Shown here: one piece after another, positions 12,012 to 22,688 of the stretch
Numbering within the stretch: position 1 is the first letter of the stretch
Layout of the letters: each line of letters starts with the position of its first letter
Origin: Antedon mediterranea
Lineage: Eukaryota; Echinodermata; Crinoidea; Comatulida; Antedonidae
Length of the DNA stretch: 64,000 nt
Direction: 5' to 3'
Assembly: GCF_964355755.1 (NCBI RefSeq)
Contig: NC_092674.1
Coordinates: 19,866,001 to 19,930,000, forward strand
Notes under the pieces: model-generated
What the model saw: the letters and a program-made list of their open reading frames with translations, nothing else
Database searches by the model: none
What the model was told of the DNA's origin: nothing
Program-made: the position numbers and the translations under genes

Positions 12012-12665
12012 CTTTGTAGTATTCTTTTATTAAAACTTGTTCTTTGTTTTAATAGAATTTGAGGACTGGGAGGGTCAACAAGGTTTTGCCCATTATGACA
12101 GTTTCCGAATCTTGGACGAAGAGAGCAAGTACCGTTTGTTGCTTGGTAAATTTGTTGGCGGCAACAGAGGAGATTCAATGTCCTATCATAATAACACCAT
12201 GTTTACAACTAAGGTAAAGTGAAAGTCATGTACAATTTATTGTCGATTGTTCGATACGAATGTATCTCCAGTGTACAGGAGGAGGTTACCCTAATGATAT
12301 GTTCACAAAATAGCCGTGACGTGTCAAGGGAATTACCATATCTGATAGAACAGTAATTAATTTACTATCAGTAATCCTTTGCAATGTACCTAAGGACATA
12401 AAATAAAATAAAAATACAACAATATACATTACATTTTCAGGATCAGGATAATGACTGGTTCTTTGGTAACTGCGCAGTTCTCAGAAAAAGTGGTTTCTGG
12501 TTCAAGGAATGTAACCATGCTAATCCAAATGGACTATGGATAGGAAAGGGCGATGGATCAGGAAAGAATGGGGCCATCATTACATGGGGTAGTTGGGGAA
12601 CGTACGGATATAAATATTGCATGAGAAGTTTCAAAATGATGGTCAGACCAACACGTTTTAGATAA
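5611..12665 (+). CDS. Secreted fibrinogen-related domain (FReD) lectin-like protein
   Basis: Seven coding exons with GT-AG junctions and consistent phases: 5611-5760, 9395-9476, 9758-9808, 10598-11217, 11576-11708, 12056-12213 and 12441-12665. They give 472 aa. Residues 1-18 look like a signal peptide (hydrophobic LLIFATLFAL, likely cut after VDA). Residues 51-80 (KCQCEDEIKQLQEQLDALEL) form a short coiled coil preceded by two Cys, probably for oligomerisation. Residues about 95-245 are an acidic, low-complexity linker with NFT and NST sequons. Residues 248-470 are a fibrinogen C-terminal domain: VYCDMSTDSGGWTVIQRR, the FWIGN segment, DQDNDWFFGNCA (calcium-site region), KECNHANPNGLW and CMRSFKMMVRP. 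The family includes ficolins, tachylectins and angiopoietin-like proteins, often innate-immune lectins. Ligand and orthology are unknown. A SINE fragment lies in the last intron. Confidence 0.88.
6915..7270. repeat. ~47-bp tandem repeat with poly-G variants (FReD intron 1)
   Basis: About seven units of GGAATCACATTTGTAATGGG followed by GGTACACGGTTCAGTGCCAC and TAAGGTA. Two units are expanded by GGTACCCCGGT plus runs of 11-15 G (around 6950 and 7080), and some carry a GCATTGGAATAAA spacer. The open frames across it are artefacts of the repetition. Confidence 0.9.
8738..8771. repeat. Perfect 34-bp palindrome (FReD intron 1)
   Basis: CATGGAGGTATAAAAAT is followed immediately by its exact complement with no spacer, giving a 17+17 bp perfect inverted repeat in AT-rich DNA. 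It may be the fused ends of a tiny MITE or a cruciform-forming site. No function can be assigned. Confidence 0.9.
9864..10144. mobile_element. MITE, TTAAAGATGTATTGTCCC family, copy 2 (FReD intron 3)
   Basis: The left end is TTAAAGATATATTGTCTCAC and the right end GGGGACAAAACATCTCAA, imperfect inverted repeats 280 bp apart. It has the same internal landmark as the copies at 2523 and 35067 (TGAATATGCCATTTTAATGT after the left end). It lies wholly within the third intron of the FReD gene. Confidence 0.6.
10319..10368. repeat. Hairpin, 16-bp arms
   Basis: TTTTCTTCCAAAAGAC and its complement GTCTTTTGGAAGAAAA are separated by about 16 bases in FReD intron 3. A simple stem-loop with no recognised role. 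Confidence 0.7.
11980..12011. repeat. (ATT)n microsatellite
   Basis: About ten uninterrupted ATT units lie in FReD intron 5, shortly before the 12056 exon. Confidence 0.95.
12255..12418. mobile_element. 3' fragment of a tRNA-derived SINE (FReD intron 6)
   Basis: The stretch with CCAGTGTACA, GAATTACCATATCTGATAGA, CAGTAATCCTTTGCAATGTA and the tail GACATAAAATAAAATAAAAA matches the 3' half of the full SINE at 54576-54930 in the same order. The tRNA-like head is missing, as expected for a 5'-truncated retroposed copy. Confidence 0.75.
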
Positions 12666-14751
12666 CTCTTCAATATTAAAATGGAAAACACTCAATAGTT
12701 AACTGAGGGTTATTGTATGTTTTGTATCGACATTTTTATGGTGAATTTATACGAAAATATTGTAAATGAATGCTTTAAATTGTTCTGTTTTTAAATTGGA
12801 AAATGTATTATTTAGTATTCGAATGGATTATAGGAATAATCCATTTTGATGTGCTGATTTCAACAGTTTGTCATTTTTATCCTTACAAAAAATTAAACCT
12901 AAGTATATTTTTTATAGTGCGGAGTTGATTAACTACAAAATTAATTTGTTTAGGTTTGTAAATATTTCCGATGTGCAGTGTAGCACGGTATACTAAGCCA
13001 AAGGTGACGACGTGTTCTCGATGCGAGTAACTGTTGTCATCAATTGTAGAGAAATACAAATTTAAAAAAAACTAAATAAAACAATTTAATGTTGAACATT
13101 CTAATTATTGTATAAAAAATAAGTTGAGATGTAGTATCTTATTGAAACTCAGTAAACATTTTCTTAGAAACCTAGCCTACAATTCGTCTGGGCCGCAGGT
13201 GGTGGAATTGGTAACTGTAAACTGCTCCAAAGATAGAAAAAACAACTATAATACTAGACTTGCCCCAAGTCTGTATTGTTTTTTTTTTAATTTATTTGTT
13301 TTTATTTCGACCGTGATTTTTGTCTGAAAATACAGACAAACTCAAGTAATACACGTATGAAACGCCATATGTGCAAAAATATTTATATTTTTACTAATAT
13401 TAAGAAAAAACTCCGTCTGGAGCCCAGACTACTATAATACCACCGTTTGAGAGTGTTACATTTTAAAGGGGTGGTACATGACTGTAGCTTATGACTATTA
13501 AAGTAATTTAATGAAAGTATAAATATATATATATATATCTTTATTTTATGGAAACCTGCAGTGAAGTTAAACTTTTTTTGTAACCTAATCACCGACATTT
13601 CCAATTGATATTAAGTGATCATAATAAAACCACTGATTTGACGAACATTCTTTTTTGTCGTCTTTTATTTGTGTGTTGAGACCAAAGGTGTAATCTACTT
13701 AAAAGCATGGTTGGTTTGAGAATAAAATGACATGGACTACTTTTTGATAGAAAACAAATAATAAATTAAGACTTTGATTGATCGTCATAAAAAACTAAGA
13801 TCGAGTCTTCTGTAAAGGAAAACTCCGGATTAAATTGATTGATAAAGCAGAATGAGTCATGTGAAAGAAATCCTATCCTTTCTATCTTAACATTTCGAAA
13901 AACGGTCCTGTTAGCTCTTTTTTTTTAGGGGCTTATTTCACGATACTCGTTCTGCTTGCCGGTGATGAAAAATACATAGACTTTATTATCAATATTGTTT
14001 ATAGGGAGCAGGCGAACACTAAAGTTAGGTTTGCGGTGGTACATCACCATGTGTTTCCAAACTGAGGATGTCTCAAGGTTTCGATTGTTTTGTTCAACCG
14101 TCTTCTGAAAAAAAACTAAAGTATTTACTTAAAATAGCACAGTCTAATTTACATTAGGACGACAACGATCGATGATATGGATAATATGAATTTTTCCGCA
14201 TAAAACAAACGAAATAACCATCTATGCTGCCTTTGATGAAAATAATATTTCCACACGTCAAAATCAATTGTTGTTAGTATGCAAATAGGATTGTGCATGT
14301 GTATGGGATGGGATTGGTGGTTTATTCGCGGTCAATACGAGCCACAGTGTTTTATTTGGTTGATCTTTTACATTAGAGGGTGCCTCATGTATTGTATTGA
14401 ATAGCTTCTAATATTTTACTATTATTATTATTTGACTGTAGACCTACTACAGTAGATGACGTAATTAAGTTAAGTATTATTGTGCCTTGATCGCTAAATT
14501 GGTAGCGAAATATCTGTTTCATGGAAAATATAAAATCGGTATATTTGCAACGTATTTGGCTACTGGTGTCCCAGTGATGAATATATTTAAAACAAATCAG
14601 TAGTTTAAGAAAATCCTGTTATTTATGTACAGGCATAAGCGCGTCACTCTGGTTTGCTATGACGTAATAAGGTGCTTTCCCCTTCTGTCTTGTATGTTTT
14701 TGTTTGGTACAGCAGAGTGCAGAGTGAGATTCAAAAAGTACAAACAAGGCA
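12666..14751. other. Intergenic region between FReD gene and PUDP
   Basis: No further gene was recognised. The 3' UTR of the FReD gene begins here; a candidate AATAAA lies near 13074. (AT)n occurs near 13525-13540. The proximal promoter and 5' UTR of the phosphatase gene should lie in the last few hundred bases before 14752. Confidence 0.45.
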
Positions 14752-17149
14752 ATGTCTGCTCTTCAGAGGCCTAAAATAAGTCATGTCATATTTGATATGG
14801 ATGGTTTGTTAATTGGTAATTATAAATCCCATTTAATATTCTTATTTGATATTAGTGTGCATTGAATAGTCAATATAATATGCTATTTTTCGTAGGCTTG
14901 GGCTAGGCCTATTAAACCAGATATTCAATAACCGCGTATCATTCTTACTGTTTTAAATCATACTGTACGCATTTCGGTCTTGTTGTAAAGCGTTTCGGTC
15001 GCTTTTCGGTTTGACAAACTACAGTATTTATATCTATGCTTATGTAAATTAAACATTTGTATTTGAGCTCTGAATAAACGTTTAGGTCTAATACAATTAA
15101 TTTAATGAATGTTTTGCTTTCAAAATGAAAACATTCATGAATCATAGTGCTCATATTGATGTGCATGAACAATTTGCGTGATTTGACATTAATACTTTTT
15201 TTATTTAATTTCAAGCATGAAACAATAAAAATAAAATTATAACATTGCAATTTCAATCGAGTATTTTGATTCAAATTGCGCACAAACAAGCCAAACTTAT
15301 TTTAATAGTATTTGTTGGCCAAACAAGATTTAGTCAGAGTGAATGTTTGGGGCTTCCTATTACTGTTAACTGTGCCAAATTAGCTGCTGGTTTAAATTAA
15401 ACAGCCCTAGTCTCCTTAACATTTGACATTAACCTGTTGGAACTTTCATGAGTAGGCCTCGGACTAGAGTAATTAAAAAAAAAAAGATATATTTATCTGA
15501 AACCAGGAGGTATATTTACATTTTTTATGTGGTGGGGTGTATCACTAAACTTCATTTTCACTTACACTTAATGTTTGATGAAATGTTACGGTAAGTTTAA
15601 TAAGTAATGTGAAACACCGGGTCATCCGACATGCTCATTGCTTGACCTTAAACAAGATCACGCGACTTTAAATTTTTAAGCACCCATATATTTGTATTAT
15701 TTCAGATACAGAACGTTTGTATACAATAGTTTTTGAAGAACTCTGTTCTGAATATGGTAAAGCTTACACATGGGAAATTAAAGAGCAAAGTATGGGTCGG
15801 AAGCCTGGAGAGGGCGCTAAGATAGCTATTGATTCATTACAGTTGCCGTTGACAGTTGAAGAATTTCTTACAAAAGCTAAAGAAAAGCAAAGGAATGTTT
15901 TTCCACAGTGTTCACTTATGCCTGGTAAGATATCAAAAACAAAGATGTTGTATACATGGATCACAAATCTTAAGAACACTAAAATCAGTGGTTCTTATCC
16001 AAGGCCCACTTTGGTTAACAATGAAGCAAATTTAATAAGTGGTTTTGAATTTCTATAATTTTTCATAACAAAGCATCCAGAGGTTGAATTTGTGACAGAC
16101 ACTGAAATGTTATATATACTGTAGTGTATTTGCTTATTTTATCCCATGGGGGAAATCACTACAGGAAAATATTGAATAAACGGTATTCATGATTCAATAA
16201 CTGTTTTATCTAGGAGCTGAGAAACTTGTAAGACATCTACATCAAAGCAATATACCAATTGCAGTATCGACTGGCTCTGCATCAAAGATTTATGATGTAA
16301 AGACAACAAACCATAAGGAATTGTTTAAGCTGTTTCATCATATAGTGTGCTGTGGTGATGATTCTGAGGTGAAGGAAGGCAAACCACATCCAGCTGCTTA
16401 TACTGTTGCTCTACAGCGATTTGAAGCACCAATCCCAAAGCCAGAACAGGTGTGAAAGTCTGTTTATATAATGATGATAAATTGAACAATTAACAATATA
16501 AACTGAAACAATTAGTCATAACACCAAGCCTTAAACAATCCAAAATTAATGATAACAAATCTGTATGACACATTACAGTAAGTACTGTAAATGATTTATA
16601 CTGTGATTAGGTTTTTACGAATCCAGTTTAAAGTTTAGTTTACATTGAAAAGGTCTATTGCATATACAGTATGTCTAGCCTCACATTTAAGTTTTTTCAC
16701 AAATCTCAGTTTTTCTTTTTTCAAAATTACTTTAAAACTTCAAAATTCTGTTTACCATGCCTAAAATCACCAATCCTAGGCCACAACAATGTTGTGGAGA
16801 GTATGTTAATGAATTAGGAATATTTCAGCCTAGGAAAGTTTCAACCCAGTTGGCTTTGAGGTTTGGAAGGCAGGGTCATAATCACGTCGGCAACAATTTC
16901 AAACTTGACATGTATGCTATTTTCTCTATACTTTAAAATTGAACTAAAACTTTATCTGTCAAATTCCAGGTACTTGTATTTGAAGATGCACCAAATGGTG
17001 TCAAGTCAGCAAGAGCTGCAGGGATGCATGTGATCATTGTTCCGGATGATCGATTAGATGAATCAAAGTCAAAGGATGCACAAATGCGCTTGAAAAGTCT
17101 TGAGGATTTTGTGCCAGAAGAATGGGGCTTGCCTGCATATGACAGTTGA
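14752..17149 (+). CDS. PUDP: Pseudouridine-5'-phosphatase-like HAD hydrolase (PUDP/HDHD1)
   Basis: Four exons (14752-14815, 15706-15924, 16214-16449, 16970-17149) join in frame to 232 aa, near the usual 214-230 aa. HAD motif I is FDMDGLL (nucleophile D15, acid/base D17). Motif II is VSTGS (T114). A Lys in the EGKPHPAA segment serves motif III, and motif IV is VFEDAPNGV with D179. The cap segment between motifs I and II (KEQSMGRKPGEGAK, residues about 45-60) and the C-terminus ending in EEWGLPAYDS are typical of the PUDP/GS1-like branch rather than other HADs. The known role of the family is Mg-dependent dephosphorylation of pseudouridine 5'-phosphate in the cytosol; activity here is inferred. 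A candidate polyadenylation signal (AATAAATAAA) lies near 17361. ZNHIT1 converges from downstream. Confidence 0.9.
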
Positions 17150-18425
17150 TTACAATTATTGCCTGACTACTTTATTTCTAGGCTTAACAAACAGTGTGGC
17201 TTTTAATTACAATATTTATAATAATTACACCTTAAATTTAAAAATGAACATTGGCTGTAATGAGAGTGATGAACTTCATTGGTGTTGCAAATGCATAATG
17301 GTTAGACAGGAAATTAAGCTGTATTGTATTATCTAATACAGTATTGCAACAAGAAAGGAAAATAAATAAATAAGCACCAATTGTAAAGTGAGCTTTATCT
17401 TCAAGAATAATCTGCTGATGCGTATAAGCCCAATACACCATTCCGTTTATTATTTTCGTCCTTTATCCTAAAATGAAATCTCGCAATTACTTGAACAGGA
17501 CACTTTCGAAACAACTGTATTCTTAATTTCAAATAACAAGATTATAATTCATTAATATATTTTTTCGTAAGGTGACAAGATGTACTGTACTAATAGTTTA
17601 CATTTTGAGGTTAGCTCTAAATGAAATTGTCTTGCACTTGCACTAACTTTCCACATGGATTGCAAAGTATAAAAAGTTATCTATACAATATGAATGAAAT
17701 ATGTATAACTATAAATACTGTTACAGATTGTTTTTATTACAATTACAGCAGATCTCCCAAACTCACTCGGTATTGCCGAAAAGCTCACGATATTTTGAGT
17801 CATCTCCCACAAAAAATGCAATTTCTTACCATATTTTTGACAACCAAAAAAAATCTCTTATAATTTCTACTATTCTAGATATTGATGAGAGAATAGAAAA
17901 CATACTAATTTCGGTCTGCAATATGTTTAATAAGTTAAATAATGAGTTGGTACAGCATCTATGGCAAGTATTAGACTTGCCAATATTTTTAGGATTTTTT
18001 TATAGCGCACTCTATGGCTTGATTTATAATTATAGAGCCCTCTATAGTTTCATAAAACCTCCCAATATTAATTTTTCCAAGTTAGGAGGTCTGTACAGTA
18101 ATGTATGCATTCCAAATTTATTCTTCCTTCATTTTTTACAAAAATCTATTCAAATACAGTAATAATTCATGAACTGGTGTTAAATTTCCCTTCTGAAAAA
18201 TGACTGACCAAAAGTACATGTAAGACCTGTACATCAATTCCTCTTTCAAAACTTCATATTTTCTATTTATGCTTTGATGGAAATTGTCATCATCATCATT
18301 TGTATAACTGTGTGTTCTCTAATATACATATGCTTTTTTGAGATGCACGGTTATTGAGCAAAAATGACCAATATTTAATGTCTTTTTTCAATCATACTGT
18401 GCTCCATTATACAGTTGTCTTTGTC
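17150..18425. other. Convergent intergenic region, PUDP and ZNHIT1 3' ends
   Basis: Contains the PUDP 3' UTR on the plus strand and the ZNHIT1 3' UTR on the minus strand. The 153-codon open frame at 17701-18162 is AT-rich, shows no recognisable domain, and is not supported as a gene. Confidence 0.5.
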
Positions 18426-21400
18426 TCACACTGTCCATTTAAGACACCTGCAAAAATAATACCAATTTATAGTAAGTACTTTTTATCATGTATGTAATGT
18501 ATATTTTAAATTTGGAAAGATGTTAATAAAGTAACAATTAAATTATTTTGGTGTTATGTAATATTTCAGAGTTTCTTATGCATTTCCGCAGCAAGTTATG
18601 TGTACAGTATATTATCATAGTGAGCTATTATCGCTACCTAGGTTATTATTTGTATTTGTTTGGATAACGTAAAAACTAAAAGACGCATATTTACTAAATA
18701 GACAGTTATAAACATATAGATATGTGGTCACAGACAACCCGGAACAGCATCCTAATAAAATGGACCACTTTTTATTATTTTACTTAGCCCATCTGTCAAA
18801 AATACAAGCCAGATCTTTATCATGATTCTCAACCCTTTTTCTTGTTTTACTCCGGCTGCGGGGGTTCAACTCTCCGATTGCTCTTGTTGTAAAATATATT
18901 CTTACCTTGTGTCTTGATGAGTTCCTAAACATTTAACACAACAGTATCTAGCACCACATGAAACACAAGTATAATTTGAAGGAAATGTGAACAGCAGTTA
19001 AGGAAAAGAATTCATCATATAAAAGTCATGTTGTAAACCAGACCATATACTGCACAGGTTCAGTACTTGGTTTATAAAATACTAATTGTTTGATAATTTT
19101 CCAACTAAACTAGCCCTAGCTGACTGATTAGAAGAGATGGTAAAGTTATGTTCGTTAATACAGTATATGTCGATACTGCACACAGTCATGCAATTAATTT
19201 ATAATTATTAGCAATGGTGCAGTGGAGAAGAAAGTAGAAACAAAGTTATTTGTTATTTCTGATCAATTTCACTGTAATGTGATTCTTGAGTGGTAGGTAC
19301 AGTAGTAAAACAGACACTGATGGGAAAACAAAAATTTATATTGAAATTTATAGATTAGAAAAAACTTTAGTAAAGGTTATTTACTACCCATGCAATCTGT
19401 ACTATATTATTTTGTTGTGTAGTGGTAATTCTTCCTTTTTGTATTGTATTTTTAATAGTTTTAAAAATGTTATGACACAAGCTTTTAATCTGTATGTATT
19501 ATACATAACCTAGCTTTTAATGTATATTTGTGTATTTAGTTGTAATCTTCTGAATTTGTATAGTATATTTTTTTTTTGTATTTCATGCCAATTTCAAATG
19601 AATTTCTATTTATTTTACTATAGACAATAACATAATATCAGTATCAGTATTCATGTAAGTTTCTTAGTTATATTGGGTCCATTTTATTTATTATTGTTTT
19701 ATCAATCAATTAAGGATTTTTATCATTTCTACATTCAAACAATATCAAAAGGATATCCACAGACATTACAGAAATGCCTTTGAGGTAGAGTTGATGGCGA
19801 TACACCAGCTGTGAAGTAGGTATTTGGTTGCATGTTACTTGTCTGTTCCTCTTCTAATAGCATATTGAACGTCTTGCGAAATCGCTGTTTAAAATGGTCT
19901 CCTCTTGTTTTTCTTTTTTTCTTAGGTGTATTTGATGCTGTAAGTGTAAAGTGAACATTTGATAATTTTTATATTAAATATACTAATAGTGCCGGATATA
20001 TTTTTGTTGGTGTGTTTTGATTACCAACAATGACATATTTTTCTTGCAACATTTTAAAACTATTCCGATTTCACAATAGCTAGTTTGACATCACTTTTGA
20101 TAAACAAGCTAGTAATTTATGTGAACCTAAAATGATCTATAGAATAACCACCCTAACATGATCTAGTGGAATATGTTGGAGAATAAAGATAAGATTAGGA
20201 GATACATAAACCCTACATACACATTTCTGATGGAAAGAAAAGGAGAACTTCTGAATATCAGCTAACCCACTGGAAAGGTTACACTCTTTCCGGTTGAAAT
20301 AACCTAGTTTAATTTGATAAATTAACTTGTTAACAAGTTAGAATCAACCAATCAGCATTTGATTAAGTATCCAAGTCATTGCACACAACCTTATTAGCTC
20401 AATTACCTATAATAGATCATGATAATAATGTATATGAATCATACCTTATCATGCCAAAGGTTCAATACAATAGTTTGAAAAATTTTACTGTTGAGTATAG
20501 TTTTTTCGGAGTATTTTGAGCATTGTGTTGTAAACGTTTTCTATTGGAATGATTTTCTGTTTGTTATTCAAATACAAAAGTACTCAACGAATCTTTATCA
20601 TATTTTGACAACAAAAGTATCAATATGGTATAAACTTATAAATTCCAACAACCCAAAAACCAACTATAACAAAACAGATTAAATTAAGAGTTCAAAAGAA
20701 TAAACAATAAAAATACCTGGTTCTTCATCAAACTGAGGTAATTTCTTCTTGAGTAATACAAGATTAGCTTGAGGATCTTCCTGGAAATTGTCCTGCTCCA
20801 GTGCATCAAGCTGCTTTCTCATCCGCTTGGCACGGGTAAATTTATCAAGTATACGGCGCTGCTGTTGGTCTCTGATGCGCCCTTTTTAATGACACAAAAC
20901 AAAATATTTAATTTAGCTATGAGTATGATCTAAACTTTAAAAATTGAGATAGGCCTATGCAATGCCCTAGTAGGTCTAGGCCTTGTATTAATATTATTAA
21001 TATTATGTCTACATAAAGCGCATTTGTTGATTATTCTCTCCCCTCCTCGACGATCCATCTTGGCCTCACATCAACTCGGCCAAAAACTAATCGGTCAACT
21101 TGGCCCCATTAAAGTATGGAACGCAAAATGTGCAGACGAAGCGAATTGCAAAAAGAATAAAATAATTTTTAATATAGGCCTAGGCCTATTAGTATTATAT
21201 ATTTTTTTATTTTACTGTATTAATCTAATAATATCTACCTAATATATCTGAGAAGATGACGCGAGGCCGAATTGACTTGAATTGAGGGCGAGTTGACGTG
21301 GGGCCGACTTGACTTTGGCCGAGACGGTTTATATTATATTTATGATCGCAACGCAAGTTGGCCTGCACTCAACAAAAGAAGGAAGGGCCATCCATGAGAA

Positions 21401-21765
21401 TAGACCTACGCTGCCTAGGACTCGAGACTAGGCCTACTACTAGCCTAGGCTAGGGCTAGCCTGGCACTATATGGCCTAGTACATAGTAGCCTATCCCCTA
21501 GGTCTAGCCTAGCCTGGTAATGGTATGGTAGAGAGAGAGTGCCGAGATACTGCTGAGTGCGTGCGATCGAAGCGAGAGCCTACTACCCTAGCTAGGCTAG
21601 TCAAAAACATTTTTAAAAAGGGGCCTAGAATAAGACAATCATTTCTTTGATATTCCCATGATGAATAATTAGTGTTTATTTCTAAAACAATATTGTATTT
21701 ATAGTAATAAGTGTGTTACAAAACAAAATATCTTTACGTATACCCGATTCACGTTTATCAGCCAT
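18426..21765 (-). CDS. ZNHIT1: ZNHIT1, zinc-finger HIT protein (SRCAP/SWR1 complex subunit)
   Basis: Minus-strand exons in transcript order are 21765-21744, 20881-20717, 19937-19757, 18986-18906 and 18447-18426. They sum to 471 nt, 156 aa; human is 154. The N-terminus MADKRES is followed by a helical region ending QLDALEQDNFQEDP, then LPQFDEEP, the basic motif KKKRKTRGDHFKQRFRK, and a C-terminal HIT zinc finger. The finger has Cys/His ligands in HFCNVCGFP, TCVSCGARYCCVKCLGTH and RCLKWTV. ZNHIT1 helps the SRCAP/SWR1 remodeller deposit histone H2A.Z in the nucleus. The fourth splice pair is AT-AC of the minor spliceosome (separate entry). The first donor is ambiguous: exon 1 could end at 21738 instead, adding two residues in the same phase. 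A foldback-family fragment sits in intron 1. Confidence 0.93.
18987..19756 (-). other. ZNHIT1: AT-AC U12-type (minor spliceosome) intron of ZNHIT1
   Basis: Read on the minus strand, the intron begins ATATCCTTTTG (U12 5' site consensus ATATCCTTT). Near its end it has TTTTCCTTAAC, the exact U12 branch-site consensus, then 11 nt to the terminal AC. Only this AT-AC splice restores the frame: TGTGG joins ATTTCCT to give CGFPSNYTC, the expected zinc-finger sequence. No GT-AG pair nearby does so. The intron is 770 bp, phase 2. Confidence 0.95.
21048..21331. mobile_element. Foldback-family fragment (GGCCGAGTTGAC modules) in ZNHIT1 intron 1
   Basis: The left part holds TCAACTCGGCCAAAAACTAA and AAAGTATGGAACGCAAAATG. 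The right part holds GTTGACGTGGGGCCGACTTG and TTGGCCGAGACGGTTT. Both match the two ends of the element at 28107-28903. The interior is a different AT-rich sequence with AGGCCT runs, so the copy is internally deleted or diverged. Confidence 0.7.
21395..21605. repeat. CTAG/AGGCCT-rich island 1
   Basis: The stretch is saturated with overlapping CTAGG, TAGGCCTA, GCTAGGCTAG and GTAGCC words without a fixed period, unlike the surrounding AT-rich DNA. It lies in ZNHIT1 intron 1, close to the presumed promoter. Confidence 0.7.
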
Positions 21766-22160
21766 TTTGTCGTCTGCTTTGTTGTTTTGCTCTTTGCTTC
21801 TAGCTAAATCAGTTGATTGGATTGGACAAATAAAACGCGGTTTCCAATTGGACAGGGAAAGTTTGAATAGTTTCAAATAATAAAACTACTTGTAATTTCT
21901 TTATAAATTATGTGTAATAAATAAGTAAAACTATATAAATTGGAAAAATGATAACAGTCTATTGTGTATAATCATTTAAAGCTTGTATTGTATTTTGTAC
22001 AATTACTGCTTTTTATGTGTATTGCCTCTCTGACCAATCAGAGGTGAGATAGCATAATCACAGGCCTAGCGGCTAAGCGGATTTTTTGAAAGAACAAAAG
22101 TCAAGGAAATCAAGTTTGATGGTGCTGAAGTTTGGGCCTAACATTTTATATAATTGTAAG
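21766..22160. promoter_or_regulatory. Candidate bidirectional ZNHIT1/ECT2 promoter
   Basis: This follows directly upstream of the ZNHIT1 start codon on the minus strand and holds several CCAAT boxes: two ATTGG at 21816-21825, CCAATTGG at 21844-21851 and CCAAT at 22034-22038. TTTGAA elements occur at about 21862 and 22085. A GTAAGT near 22155 could be the donor of a noncoding first ECT2 exon joined to the acceptor TTTTCAG ending at 23914. Clustered CCAAT boxes with TTTGAA (CHR-like) elements are typical of G2/M genes such as ECT2. All of this is inferred; no transcription start is visible. Confidence 0.4.
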
Positions 22161-22224
22161 TACATTAACGATGAAACTGATTTATTTTACTCACTAAAAT
22201 GTTATAATATAACATATACTTGGT

Positions 22225-22612
22225 AATTGACTAGCAATATGAATATTAGGTCTACCTATACACTAAACATTTTTGGATAGATACTGATAGGCTACCTAGT
22301 AGGCCCTAACTAGCTAGTCTAGGAGGCCTAGCTAGGCTAGGTAGGTAGCCCTAGCTAGAGGCCCTCTCTAGCTAGGCTAGGCCCTACAAGTTGTTATGGC
22401 AGCTGCTCCAGACAATGCCATGCCTGCCTAGGTAGGCTAGGGCTAATTGGAACTAGGCCTAGGCTAGGCCTACCTATCTAGAGGCCTAGCTAGCCCCTCA
22501 CTCAGAGACTAGGGCTAGGCCTAGGTAGGCCTAGTTAGGCTAATCCTATCTCCTACTAGAGAGTCTAGCAGACTAGTTAGGTAGTAGGTAGGGCCAGGCC
22601 TACTATACTACT
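22225..22612. repeat. CTAG/AGGCCT-rich island 2
   Basis: A second, denser block of aperiodic TAGGCCTAGG, GCTAGGCTAGG and CTAGCTAG words with short interruptions. It lies between the presumed ZNHIT1/ECT2 promoter and the Mutator-like element. It may have spread by slippage or gene conversion between short palindromes. Confidence 0.75.
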
Positions 22613-22688
22613 ACTAAAGTCTTTAAAAAATGTTTTGTTTTGTAATGTTACAAATTACAAATGTATTATTTTTTTACTTATAAATTAA

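Noticed and set aside
17701-18162. 153-codon open frame between PUDP and ZNHIT1
   Set aside because: AT-rich composition, no domain, and position in the 3' UTRs of two convergent genes.
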